This document shows positions 1 through 10,063 of a DNA stretch of 64,000 nucleotides, piece after piece (the stretch's first letter is position 1; each line of letters starts with the position of its first letter). A program made the position numbers and the translations under genes. Origin of the DNA: Oncomelania hupensis. Lineage: Eukaryota; Mollusca; Gastropoda; Littorinimorpha; Pomatiopsidae. The notes under the pieces are model-generated. The model worked only from the letters and a program-made list of their open reading frames with translations, was not told the DNA's origin and ran no database searches. The DNA lies in assembly GCA_036898135.1 (NCBI GenBank), contig CM072517.1, forward strand, positions 63,060,269-63,124,268, read 5' to 3'.

Positions 1-203
1 GCTCCTTCACATAGTCATACCTAGCTGCTACTTGCTTGAAATAAATATTAGAAAGAACATGTCGACATATATATGCCTAATTTCGATGTAAAAATCTTCT
101 AAGCCCGACCCTCAACCGAATGTTTTTTCACTGTTATCGCATTCGAGTCCCTATTTTTCTCTTTCGGAACACACTGATCCGGATCAATAATCACACACAT
201 ATA
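1..203. other. no gene seen
   Basis: No reading frame or repeat boundary is recognisable before the mariner-type terminus at 204. It may be intergenic or intronic sequence upstream of the LNX exons. Confidence 0.4.
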
Positions 204-289
204 CAGGGTGGGCCAATAAAATGTTACCACTGTTTAATTGTACATAAATTTTTACAATGAGAACGTTTTCGAAAATCTTCTTCACAGAA

Positions 290-670
290 ATGTGACGGAA
301 GCACCAAATTATCATTTGATACCAAAGATTTCCCACTTTTTCACTCGTTCTGTACACAGTTTAATAATTGATGATATGCTCAATCCATGCTCCTCTTCTC
401 TGGATTACAGTTGCAACACGCACATTGAAGTTTGTGATGACATTGCCACACATCTGAAGTGAGATTCTCCGAATTTCCTGACGGATGTTGGTCTTCATGG
501 CCCAATGGTCTGTGGGTTGTTGTAGTACACTCTCTCCTTCATGTTCCCCCATAGGAAGTAGTTTGCGGGAGAAAGATCAGGGGAGTAGGCAGGTCATGAG
601 TTGTCTGTGCGCCATGAGATAAGCCTATCTTCAGGAAAGAATTGCTTGAGGAAATCCATTGAAAAAATTG
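290..670 (-). pseudogene. mariner-type transposase C-terminal remnant
   Basis: Read on the minus strand with at least one frameshift, this gives the familiar DDE-transposase segment SPDLSPANYFLWGNMKERVY, followed in another frame by a helical C-terminal tail (IRQEIRRISLQMCGNVITNF). The first block is typical of the region around the third catalytic acidic residue in Tc1/mariner transposases. An in-frame stop precedes the SPDLSP block. The N-terminal DNA-binding half and the first catalytic aspartates are absent. It sits between the inverted repeats of the 204-2349 element and is the decayed transposase of that element. Clade within the superfamily was not assigned. Confidence 0.7.
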
Positions 671-774
671 ATTATGTTTGGTATCAAATGATAATTTGGA
701 CATTTTTGTGAATAAAATTTTCAAAAACGTTCTCATTAAAAAAAAACAACAACTTATTTACGATTAAAAAGTGG

Positions 775-787
775 TAACATTTTATTG
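775..787. repeat. target-site duplication, left copy
   Basis: TAACATTTTATTG here is repeated exactly at 2327-2339 and brackets the LINE insertion. Removing the insert restores the mariner terminal repeat. Confidence 0.9.
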
Positions 788-1078
788 TGTCATCATGTAG
801 TGTATCTTGGGCAAAAAAGACCTGGCAGTGCCCAATCCTCTCCAGGCTGTTGGCCACAGCCGAAATCCACGAATACAGTGTGGCTCGCCTTGGCCCTGAG
901 CACATGGTCGTTGAACCTGTAGTAACGTGAGGTTCCTCCGCCCTGGCCGGTGACTTCTGTGTAGAAGACTTTCGCCCAGTGATGCCGTGCTAACATCACC
1001 CCTGTTAGTCGCCTCTTACGACACGCCGGGAAACGTTGGGTCTATTCTATTTAATGCCCGAACCCACAGAGCATAACA
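788..1078. repeat. unrelated 5' segment of the LINE insertion
   Basis: This segment lies inside the target-site duplication but upstream of LINE homology. It contains CGCCTCTTACGACA near 1010-1025, which resembles a conserved stretch I remember from SINE-like repeats in many animals; that link is from memory. It may be a co-inserted SINE transcript joined by template switching, or an older insertion. Confidence 0.5.
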
Positions 1079-2319
1079 GGTTGAAACCCCAAGCTGAACA
1101 GATCATAGCTGAAGAACAAGCAGGATTTAGGGCAGGGCGAAGTACCACTGAGCAGATTTTCAACCTCAGAATAATCTGTGAGAAATACCTACAGCACCAA
1201 CAACATCTATATCATGTGTTCATAGACTTCAAGAAGGCGTTTGACCGAGTCTGGCATGCAGCTCTATGGGCAACAATGAAAGTGTACAACATCAGCCCTA
1301 AAATTATTGAAGTCATCAAAAGCCTGTATGACAAGGCTACCAGTGCAGTCCTCCACAACAGCGCCATCGGGAACTGGTTCAGAACAACAATCGGTGTGCG
1401 TCAAGGATGCCTACTCTCTCCAACACTCTTCAACATCTTCCTAGAGCGCATCATGTCAGATGCTCTTGCAGACCATGAAGGCACAGTCAGCATAGGGGGT
1501 AGAGCAATCTCCGATCTTCGTTTTGCAGATGACATTGATGGATTGGCTGGAGAGGAACAAGAACTTGAACAGCTGTTACAGAGGCTTGACACCACCTCCA
1601 GAGCCTATGGAATGGAAATAAGTGCAGAGAAGACCAAAATGATGACCAACAACACCAATGGCATCAATACGGACATCAAAGTCCAAGGCCAATCCCTCAA
1701 CACAGTGCATAGCTTCAAATATTTAGGAGCCATTGTATCAGACAATGGGTCCCGACAGGAAGTCCTCTCCAGGATCGCACAAACAACTGCTGCCCTGACA
1801 AGGTTGAAGCCCATTTGGAAAGACAGGACCATCAGTCTACATTCCAAAGTAAGACTGCTGCGCTCCCTTGTCATCTCCATCTTCCTATATGCTTGCGAAG
1901 CATGGACCCTCACAGCAGATCTCCAACGAAGAATACAAAGCATGGAGATGAGGTGCTACAGAAGACTTCTGGGCATTTCCTATACCCAACACATCACCAA
2001 CGACGAAGTCCGACAGACCATCACACAAGCCATTGGACAACACGATGACCTGCTAACAGTGGTGAAGAAACGGAAACTCCGATGGTATGGCCACGTCACC
2101 AGATCATCAGGCCTTGCAAAGACTATTCTGCAAGGCACAGTGCAAGGAGGTAGAAGAAGAGGGAGACCGAAAAAGAGGTGGGAGGACAACATTCGAGAAT
2201 GGACTGGTTTGACACTGAGAGAAGCCATCAGGGCTGCTGAGGACAGAGAAAGATGGAGTATGCTGGTTAAACGATCATCTGTGGTGCCCCTACGACCTTC
2301 GGGTTACGGGACAGGATAG
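1079..2319 (+). CDS. LINE reverse transcriptase, C-terminal part
   Basis: An uninterrupted frame (nominally from 1036) of about 400 codons covers the reverse transcriptase fingers and palm through the C-terminus. Visible motifs are the AEEQAGFRAGRST block, IDFKKAFDRVWH, GVRQGCLLSPTLFNIF and the catalytic FADD box near 1520-1535, followed by a C-terminal basic segment (GRRRGRPKKRWEDNIREW). The apurinic endonuclease domain and first RT motifs are missing by 5' truncation, and the upstream methionine falls in unrelated sequence, so there is no genuine start. The clade (possibly RTE-related) was not settled. It is an unusually well-preserved copy but cannot retrotranspose on its own. Confidence 0.85.
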
Positions 2320-2326
2320 GATAGGA

Positions 2327-2339
2327 TAACATTTTATTG
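2327..2339. repeat. target-site duplication, right copy
   Basis: Exact copy of 775-787, directly followed by the end of the mariner terminal repeat. Confidence 0.9.
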
Positions 2340-2387
2340 GCCCACCCTGTATAAAAGCACTTTTCACGCCTGTATCTTCGTTGTGGG

Positions 2388-2585
2388 ACCGGGTAGCTCA
2401 GTTGGTAAGAGCGTCTTGCTAGTAACCGAAAGGTCGCTGGTTCGAATCCCGGATTGGTCAACGTGTGATCATATTATTTTCCCCTTTACCAACAACTGGC
2501 CCGCTGGTGTCAGTATAAATCGGTCCAGTAGTCACCTATATGCGAAAGTGTCGTGTGACTATAATCTACAAACAAACAAACAAAC
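2388..2585 (+). mobile_element. SINE with tRNA-Thr-like head, (AACA)n tail
   Basis: A tRNA-like 5' part carries the pol III A box (TAGCTCAGTTGG) and B box (GGTTCGAATCC). The D-arm GCTC/GAGC pairs and the anticodon-like loop reads CTAGTAA, as in tRNA-Thr(AGU). The acceptor pairing is imperfect, so this is not a functional tRNA gene. The tRNA-unrelated body ends in AACA repeats. A 5'-shorter, nearly identical copy lies at 38166-38342. Confidence 0.85.
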
Positions 2586-2651
2586 AGTATCTTCGCGAAA
2601 TAAGGCTTTAGCGTCATCACCGAGCTGAGCAATGCCATTCTATTTCTAGTA

Positions 2652-3661
2652 CTCGTTTTCACCCCTATCTTATCCTATCCTATCCCGTAACTCGAAAGTT
2701 GTTGGGGCACCACAGATGATCGTTTAACCAGCGTACTCCCATCTTTTTCTGTCCTCAGCAACCCTCATGGCTTCACTAAGCGTCAAGCCAGTCCATTCTC
2801 GAATGTTGTCCTCACACCTCTTTTTTCTGTCTCCCTCTTCTTCTGCCTCCTCGCACCGTGCCTTGCAGGGTGGTCTTGCAAGGTCTGATGCTCTGGTGGC
2901 GTAGCCATATCATCGGAGTTTCCGTTTCTTCACCACTGTGAGCCATCGTGTTGTGCTTGTGTGATGGTCTGTCGGACTTCATCGTTGGTATAAAAGGAAA
3001 TGCCCAGAAGTCTTCTGTAGAACCTCATCTCTATGTTTTGTATTCTTCGTTTTAGGTCTGCTGTGAGGGTCCATGTTTTGCAAGCGTATAGGAAGATGGA
3101 GATGACAAGGGAGAACAGCAGCCTTACCTTGGAGTTAGACTGATGGCCCTGTCTCTCCAAATGGGTTCAACCTTGTCATGCGATCCTGGAGAGGACTTCC
3201 TTTCGGGACCCATTGTCTGATACAATAGCTCCTAAATATTGGAACCTATGCACCGTGTTGATGGATTGTCCTTGGACTTCGATGTCCGTGTTGATGCCAG
3301 TGCATATTGGTGTTGGTCATCATTTTGGTCTTCTCTGCACTTATTTCCATTCCAAAGTCTCTAGAGGTGGTGTCAAGCCTCTGAACCAGCTATTCAAGTT
3401 CTTGTTTCTCTCCAGCCAATCCATCAGTGTCACCCACAGAACGGAGGTTGAAGATTGTTCTACCCCCTATGCTGACTGTACCTTCGCGATCTGCAAGGGC
3501 ATCTGATACGATGCTTCTGAACCAGTTCCCGATGGTGCTGTCGTGGAGGACTGCACTGGTAACCTTCAATAATGTTAGGGCTGATGTTGTACTCACTAGG
3601 TACACTTGTCGCTGTAGAGCCATTTCCTCTTGCTCCGAAATTTGCCGAGGTCACAGTACAG
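2652..3661 (-). mobile_element. LINE copy 2 of the (GGATA)n family, degenerate
   Basis: On the minus strand this is the 3' half of the same LINE as 788-2326. It starts at its tail, (TATCC)n at about 2658-2685 on the plus strand, and runs through the C-terminal basic region into RT. Frameshifts and small deletions break it into short frames (2930-3160, 3390-3623). A short piece of the same RT lies in opposite orientation just beyond it. Confidence 0.85.
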
Positions 3662-3667
3662 TATAGT

Positions 3668-3738
3668 ACATGTCAGATGCCCTTGAAAATCACGAAGGCA
3701 CAGTCAGCATAGGGGGTAGAGCAATCTCCAACATTGTT
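3668..3738 (+). mobile_element. inverted fragment of the same LINE
   Basis: About 70 bp on the plus strand match copy 1 around 1455-1520 (encoding SDALADHEG and following residues). Directly adjacent to the minus-strand copy, it looks like a 5' inversion, although the same element segment also occurs in the minus-strand part. Confidence 0.7.
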
Positions 3739-3739
3739 T

Positions 3740-5390
3740 AACAGCCTTTGGCTCTCAAGTTATGTCTTGTTGAGGGTCTAAGACCCCTGGCCTCGGTGCC
3801 CACCAATGTAGAACCTTTTTGACTCCAAATTATTGGAAAAGATGCTATTTTTATATCTATAACATTCTCGAAGCATTGATTCAGCATCCACATACTCGGC
3901 AAGCAAGTTATTCCATGGGGGAAAAGGAAAAAAAAAAGCTTAAATTTACGGGCTGGATATTATTAAAACTATAAAAGTTGAGTTAAAATTATGGCCAACA
4001 TTATTAAAATTTAAGAGAAGTTAAAGGATCAGCTCTTGCTGTTCCCCTCCTCTCTTTCCTTGTCTCCCCTACCTCTCCACCTCATGTATTCACAATCTGC
4101 ATTGTCCCACGATGAGGAAAGTTTTTTGCGCAGACAGTGTACCGTGATCATAGCATCAAGCAATATGAACACGTATAGTCTGTATGCAATAAAACACTGA
4201 TTGTGGAGCGCTACAGGCCTAGATTGAGGTTGAAAGAGCTATGGAACTATTCTTTTCAATTGTGTGTCCTAGAGGTCCAAAAGATATTGAGCATGGTGGG
4301 GGTTGTGGAGAGAAGGGGGGTGGAAAGGGAAGATGGGGTGATGGTGGATAAGCAGGCACCAGGGGCGGTCATTGATTCCTGTGTAAACAGTCGTAATTAA
4401 CAGCGGTCGCTGGAAGAACAAAAAGTAACAACCTTTACCCCTCCACTCCTCCATTTCTTCCTGATTTTATTCTTTCCCCATCGGCTCTTACTCCTCCGGT
4501 TCACCCCTCCCTCTTACGCCAACCCCCTCCTTCACCCCCACGCCCCTCCCTACCATCGCTAACTCCAGTTATCAGTCTCCACCTCCTTTTCCTCTTGCCC
4601 TTGTGTCATCATTCCCTCGCTTCCCCTCCCCTCCCTTGTCTTCTCTCGACTCGACAGACTGGAGACAAGTTGGTGAATGTATGTTGCAGCAGTTTCCGTT
4701 TCTGGAAGTCTTTTCACATGTAGCTTGCTCTGATTATGCTTCTTGACTCGCGCCCATTAGAGTCTGTATAATGCTTGGGGTGCCATGTTTTTAGGAAGAG
4801 GCAAAATAGACCTGGGTAAGGGATGGAGGGGAGGAGGTTTGGAACTGGCTCTTTTCGTCCCTCTTTTGCTTCTCTTTATTGCATCCCCTTTCATTGGCAT
4901 TGTCTTTAAAGTCTGATTTGATCTTATTAGCTTTGTAATGATGATGGTAGGTGTAACTATAGTAGAGCATTAACAGCTATTTAGTGTCTAAATAGGCTAA
5001 TACTATCATAATTTAATATGCTAATGGTGATGCTGATGACTTACATAATTATTAAGAGATAGTTTAGTGGAAAACGTTGTTTAATTGTTTAAGAACATAA
5101 GTTCTATGAAACTTGAATCCATGAAGGTGGTTGTAAAAAAGCAGTAAATAAGAAAATCAAGTATGAGCTCCCTAAACGGCAAGACATTCCTATTCAATAA
5201 TCATACTAAGTAGCCATGTGTAATCATTCCACGCAATTTTTGTAAATGGAATTCATTATATTATACTATGAAGTACTAAAATGGCATGTGGCTTCCCATA
5301 TATTGTTTCCAGCCTGGACTTTGTCCATAAGTTGACAATGGGCGCTATGCATAAAGGCGTGGCGGTCACGTGCTGCGGGAATAACACAGC
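3740..5390. other. no gene seen
   Basis: Polypyrimidine-rich and AT-rich sequence with only short unsupported frames. No splice-bounded exon, RNA gene or repeat terminus was recognised. Confidence 0.4.
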
Positions 5391-5406
5391 GTGATCGAGT
5401 TTGAAA

Positions 5407-5544
5407 ATGGTGAAGTACTGTGCTGCGTTTGGATGCTCTAACTCCGACGTAAAACCTTTATGCAAAGAAAATAACATTTCCTTTCATCGATTTCCACTTC
5501 GAGTGCAAATGATGAAGCACTGCATGTCGTCAACTCTAAACTGA
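5407..5544 (+). pseudogene. THAP zinc-finger start, exon or remnant
   Basis: A 45-codon frame begins MVKYCAAFGCSN and continues to a FHRFP motif. That is the N-terminal layout of a THAP domain: a C2CH zinc finger with a near-terminal Cys-x4-Cys and a conserved F-H-x-F-P. The expected downstream part of the domain (invariant tryptophan, second Cys/His pair and the AVPTIF box) is absent and a stop follows 16 codons after the proline. THAP genes often have an intron shortly after this motif, so it could be a first exon with its partner elsewhere, but no convincing donor was found. THAP domains also occur in P-element-type transposases. Confidence 0.4.
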
Positions 5545-5830
5545 ATGTCAGAGACAAATCGTTCTGTAATCATTATTGCACGAGTGTGCTATGTTCAAAA
5601 CATCACAATTTCCCAAAAATGTCGGTAAATTTAAAATTTTTAAGCAGCATTGGAGTACACGCGAGCGAGCTAAAAGAAGCCATGACCGCTTTGTTATTCC
5701 CTCGCCACGTGACCATGCCGCCGACTTGTGCATAGAGCCCATTGTTCTTAAACAATCATCAGGTGCATAGACACTTTTTTGTGGTTTAAATTAGACTTGA
5801 TCTTGTTTGGTGATTATGATGAAAAGGATA

Positions 5831-6025
5831 GTTTTATGATATCTGAAAGTGGTTTATAGGAAGGAAGAAAATAATAGTTTTATGATACCTGAAAGTGGTT
5901 TATAAGAAGGAAGAGATGGAGGTGGGGCAGAAAGATGGCTTTTATGCTTAAATGTGTCGGGTCCAGAGAACTGTAGTTTTATGATACACGAAGGTGGTTC
6001 ATATGAAGTTTTATGATACAATGAA
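5831..6025. repeat. degenerate tandem repeat
   Basis: Four imperfect copies of a motif like GTTTTATGATACCTGAAAGT lie at about 5831, 5877, 5975 and 6007. Confidence 0.6.
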
Positions 6026-6704
6026 GCTGCTGTAATTTTTTCCCTTGACCTGTTCACTGTGTGCAGATGTATTTGTTGGGCATAAAATGTCTGTGAGGTG
6101 TTTGTTCCTGTCTGGGAGATTTGGGGGAGGGAGGGAGAGGGTGGAGGGCTGGTGTTTGAATAGTTTGCTCTTGTTCTGGTTACACGGTTACCACCAGGCA
6201 GAGTAAAGGGAGTCTGCTGAAGCAAAATACTCTGGGGTTACCTCCATCCTGCTGCTCATGCTTGATTGTGCCTGTGTACAGTTCAGTTCAGTTCTTTTAT
6301 TTAAAGTCAATTAATTGTTTCAATGATTTTAAACATTCACTAAATCACACACATAATCAACTGTACGCACATACTCACACATAATATATAAAACACATAC
6401 ATCTTCAAATAAGTACTAAGAATATTGCTGGGTATATATTTTCTATTATTATCTTGTTGTACAAAATATTATTGTCATCAGTGATTATTTTTAAACATTA
6501 CATCTTTTTCTGTGTGCAATGGCAACAATGATGTACACTCAAATAATAAATTATTTATATAACTTGGTTGCTGGCATTTAAAAGTAATGCATTTACATAT
6601 TTTGTAATCCACGAATCCAGGCACATTTTGTGTATAAATTTTGAAATATTTCTTGATCAGGACAGAATATTTTGCTTATTTTACAAATTTTTGAAAATGT
6701 CTTT

Positions 6705-7025
6705 CTACTTATAAAATGAGTTCATGACTAGGGAATTTAAGGTTACAATTGTTTTTCGATTTGATATTTGTAGCTCCTCTTTTTGCAAGTTTGTCCTACT
6801 GTTCTTTCCAGTGCTAGTGCAATCCAAAATGAGACAGAGCCCAACAAAAATAAACATTATACCTCTGCTAATAATATCATGTATTAAGTATCTAATCTCA
6901 AATAGTACATCTGATCTAATATTATTCTCCCAATTTTGTAAGGACTGTAGAACTGATTTTGAATCAACACAAATTAATATGTTAAAATAAATCCATAGAG
7001 GTTTCAAAAATGTGTTGTCATTCCA
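6705..7025 (-). pseudogene. LINE RNase H domain, second half
   Basis: A minus-strand frame contains ICVDSKSVLQSLQNWENN, the conserved second catalytic aspartate region (V-D-S) of LINE RNase H, and a following helix (SDVLFEIRYLIHDIISRG). The motif that should contain W-V/I-P-S-H is frameshifted. The partner half with the first catalytic aspartate (FTDGS) lies near 8871-8888, beyond the piggyBac insertion. Excision at the TTAA sites brings the two parts to a plausible RNase H spacing. Confidence 0.7.
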
Positions 7026-7431
7026 TTAACCCATAATCTTACCAACATTTTTCTTTTTATATTTTCTTTGGATTATTTTGATTTTTCTTATTACAAACAC
7101 ACTCTCTAACACAAATGTAAGCATCAAATTGGAAATTTTATTTTTCTTACGGGTTTTTGAGGACGCACGCTTGAAGCGTGCATGGTAGCTAGAGGGTGTG
7201 TGTAAATGTTGTCATGTTGCACTCTCAGAGAGTGCATGGTATGGGTTTTTTTTTCTCCAAAACTTCAAAAAAAAATACATACACAAGTATTCATGAAAAA
7301 AAAAAACAACAACAAAAACAAAAAACAAAATACTGTAGTTGAACTTTGTTTCAATATTTACTCAAACTCAGAATGTTATGTGTGAGCCCTTGTTGTTGGA
7401 GATTTAGATGTCTTGGAAGATCTTCTCGTCT

Positions 7432-8007
7432 TCAATAATGCACAACAGGTTTCTGCAGGAGATGTTGCCCCTGATTGTGTAAAAGGCGTCTGGCTTGTTG
7501 TTGCCTAGGTATTGCTGGGGCCTGCAGTAGTGAAGTGGGTGCCTGCTGTGTGGAGTGGGTTGCTTGCTGTGGGGAGGGGGGTGCCGGCTGTGGGGAGGGG
7601 TGTGCCTTCTGTAAGGAGGTGGGTGCCTGCTGTAAGGAGGTGGGTGCCTGCTGTAAGGAGGTGGGTGCCTGCTGTAAGGAGGTGGGTGCCTGCTGTGGAG
7701 AGGCAGGTGCTTTTTGAGTAGAGGCAGGTAGGGTCAGCTCTAACTCCTCCTCTAGCTCCTCTTCATCTTCTGGACCACCCATTCTGACAAGCTGTCCATT
7801 ACTGCGATGCACAACTCCTTCTGCCTCAGCAAGAAGCTGACGACGACTCAAGTTGTTCATCTGTGCACTACCATCCTCATCACCACTGTCTTCTTCAGAT
7901 AGTTGTCCATCCCCAGGAGGTGTGATGTACACAGTTGCAGTAAAAAATACCCTTCTTCCTCGAGTTGACTTAAAACATCATGTACGGTCATCCGTTGTGG
8001 AAGAGGT
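7432..8007 (-). pseudogene. piggyBac transposase N-terminal exon, one stop
   Basis: The minus-strand frame includes VYITPPGDGQLSEEDSGDED and then MNNLSRRQLLAEAE, the acidic N-terminal signature of PGBD-type piggyBac proteins. It then runs into a repetitive Q-A-P-T-S-L segment made by a 21-bp minisatellite and stops without any catalytic domain. A good splice acceptor (pyrimidine tract then TTTTACAG) precedes 8007, and the frame joins that of the exon at 8526-8732. A single in-frame TGA lies ten codons into this exon, so the copy is inactivated unless the start is downstream. Confidence 0.6.
7528..7715. repeat. 21-bp minisatellite inside the piggyBac frame
   Basis: The unit is CTGTAAGGAGGTGGGTGCCT plus one base, with four to five clean copies and degenerate ones to the left. 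Because 21 is a multiple of three it expands the protein by seven residues per unit (Q-Q-A-P-T-S-L). Confidence 0.85.
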
Positions 8008-8525
8008 CTGTAAAATCAAACAAAAAACAAACAAAAATAAAATGAATGAACCACAAAAATGTAACTTTGAATACATTTGCAAAGAATGTGGTGTGTGTGA
8101 TGCAAGCACAATTGTACTGTACATGGATGAGCAGACTTTATACTTGAACCATATTAGGCCTATATATGCACACCTACTACGAATGTATGCATTCATAACC
8201 TAAATCAGTAGGGTGCATATTCATTGAAAAATCAAAAGCATTTTAATCTGCTTCCAAGGTTACAGAATCTGTAAATACACATAACTGAGTGATCTTTTAC
8301 TAACATGTATGCTCGAAGTGTATGTAGCCTAGCGCTAAATAGAGGGGCCTCCCGCTACTATGCACGCATGATGCGTGCAGTGACGTGTTTTATTTCGACC
8401 AAAAGTTCTATGGAACTGCCGTCCTACAAAAAAAATAAGTATAATATATTTTTGTAATGATATCCCCGCAAACAAATGTGCATGCATCAGCGACATAACT
8501 GATTTAGTAAATAAATGGCATTTAC

Positions 8526-8732
8526 CTGGTTTGGCTTGAGGATTTTGAAGTCATTTTTAGAAGTCTGCTGCAGAAAAGGTCCTACCATGTGGTGGTTTTG
8601 CAAACAGGAAGCAGAATGAGACTTTGAAACGGTAGACAACTCCCTCGTCAATCGCAACATACCCAAATCAATAGTTATATCCCGTTTACTGCTACTAAAA
8701 AAGGAAATAATACGAATGCACTTGTGAAGCAT
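8526..8732 (-). pseudogene. putative upstream exon of the piggyBac remnant
   Basis: A minus-strand open segment ends in a consensus donor (CCAAACCAG then GTAAATG) and its phase matches the next exon at 8007. The last part (SKNDFKILKPNQ) is plausible protein; the first codons probably are not coding. Identity rests only on its partner exon. Confidence 0.4.
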
Positions 8733-9730
8733 GCATGGCTTAAAACGAGTTAAAATAGTTTATAGTTCACAAGTAAAAATTGAGAATCCTTTTCCAATGT
8801 AATAAGATTTTTCTACTTTTAGATCTGGTACTGTATAACAAATCCTGTTCCCTGTCAAATGACTCAAGTATTGATCCATCTGTAAATATTTTTAGATGAA
8901 ACAGATATTTTTATTTTAAGTGTTCTTTTACTTCACTTAAAGAACATTTATATTTTCACCTTTAGTCACTTTAGAATACTCTTTATCAAAATTTGCAGAT
9001 TAATGTTCCCACAATGGTATATGAGGAATTAGTGGTAAAATAGGTATATTTAAAATATAAAGGTTACATTCATTCGTTGTTTGATTTACATAATTTTTAA
9101 TTGGCCGAATGTAAGAAATATTTTCTGAACATTTTCTATATTCTTTAGATTAAAAAAAAAGATTTCATTAGATGTTTAATTATTCACTGATAAACTTCAA
9201 ATTACATATTTGGGGCATGACAACTGTCTTTGTTCATTTAAAGACAATATTCATGCTTCGTTATAACTTTTAAATGTATTTATACTTGCTGGAATCCCAA
9301 GAGCTAATTTTACTGCTCTGCAGTCAAAATTTTGAAGTTTCTTGAAATTTGTGTTTGAAGCAGCAAAGTAAACTTCTTGACCATAGGACAATATAGATCT
9401 AATAAGAGAATTAGCAAATTGAAGTAAACTTTTTGTAATATTCCCCATGAGCACTTACAATTTTCAGAATATTAATTAATTTTCTTCCTTTTGTAATTAA
9501 ATATTCAATGTGGCAAGTTCGCCAATTTACTTTTGTAGTCAAATATACTCCTATTTAAAATTTTATAAAGTGTGTGTACTATCCGTTGAAACGTAAACTT
9601 TACAAGCTTATCTGGATGAGTGGCGACTGAAGCATTGCTAATATACACTCTACCATAGTAAGTCCAGTGCAGTTCTGGTTGATTTTTTTATTGTTTTAAG
9701 AAACGGACACCAGTTACATTAACCAATCTT

Positions 9731-9813
9731 TATCCTATCCTTTCCTATCCTGTAACTGGAAAGTCGCTTGGACACCACAGATGATCATATAACCAGCATA
9801 CTCAATCTACAGT
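9731..9813 (-). mobile_element. short 3' fragment of the (GGATA)n LINE
   Basis: Starts with (TATCC)n and continues with the conserved 3' end (CCTGTAACTGGAAAGTCG, CACCACAGATGATC). It is severely 5' truncated. Confidence 0.8.
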
Positions 9814-10063
9814 CTTTAAGCTGATCAGTATTTAGTTCAGTTTGTTCCTCATGTCTGCTGCATATAATGACTGAAATAACATTAGCATAGTATAACATAG
9901 TATAGCTGGCATCATAGGCTGTCAAACCTCTTAATAACATGCTGAGAGCACACTCATTGGTCACTTTGGTCAGCGCATCGGGCCTTGACCATCAGCTTTG
10001 CATTTCAATTTGTGTTGTGTTGTGTTGTGTTGTCTCGTGTGTTAACGTTTGTTTGTGTTTCAG

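Larger units (their letters stand above)
788..2326 (+). mobile_element. LINE insertion with chimeric 5' end, (GGATA)n tail
   Basis: A 5'-truncated non-LTR retrotransposon bounded by a 13-bp direct repeat. From about 1079 to the tail it matches the four other copies of the same family in this window (minus 2652-3661, minus 9731-9813, minus 35988-37640, plus 43756-44069). All end in a GGATA tandem repeat. The first 290 bp (788-1078) match nothing in the fuller copy at 35988-37640, so the 5' part has another origin. Confidence 0.85.
204..2349. mobile_element. mariner-type element, split by a LINE
   Basis: The two ends form a perfect inverted repeat beginning CAGGGTGGGCCAATAAAATG, and the flanking dinucleotide is TA, as expected for the IS630-Tc1-mariner superfamily. 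Only about 594 bp belong to the transposon itself (204-787 and 2340-2349); the rest is a LINE insertion that landed in the right terminal repeat. Beyond the termini, roughly 226-330 and 680-785 are also inverted copies of each other, so the original terminal repeats were long or the copy was rearranged. Minus-strand transposase remnants lie between them. The element cannot encode an active transposase. Confidence 0.85.
7030..8739 (-). mobile_element. internally deleted piggyBac-type element
   Basis: The insert is bounded by TTAA at 7026-7029 and 8740-8743, the target site of piggyBac elements. The left end starts CCCATAATC, the right end (reverse complement) GCCATGCATGC. Hairpin-forming subterminal motifs with GTGCATGG occur at 7163-7186, 7219-7241 and 8360-8377. 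The coding remnant is the acidic N-terminal part of a piggyBac transposase; the DDD catalytic domain is missing. Terminal repeats are short and imperfect, so the exact ends are tentative. Confidence 0.55.
6300..9660 (-). mobile_element. RNase-H-bearing LINE remnant, split by piggyBac
   Basis: Minus-strand fragments read in element order: about 9650-9251 (end of RT and connection, e.g. VNWRTCHIEYLITKGRKLIN and SLIRSILSYGQEVYF), about 8930-8750 (first RNase H strand with IFTDGS), and 7025-6705 (second RNase H part with CVDSKSVLQSLQ). The gap is filled by a piggyBac-type insertion at 7030-8739. RNase H after RT is typical of I/Jockey-type LINEs. Frames are broken and the copy is dead. The 3' limit near 6300 is uncertain. 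Confidence 0.7.

Noticed and set aside
1036..2319. A host gene of 427 codons
   Set aside because: Its reverse transcriptase motifs, tail and target duplications show a LINE insertion.
2388..2462. A functional tRNA gene
   Set aside because: Acceptor and anticodon stems are imperfect and a SINE body and second copy follow; the same applies to 40300-40369 and 58434-58500.
1..10063. The LNX RING-finger exon
   Set aside because: I looked for a C3HC4 pattern with splice sites upstream of 10064 and did not see one; it is probably outside the window.
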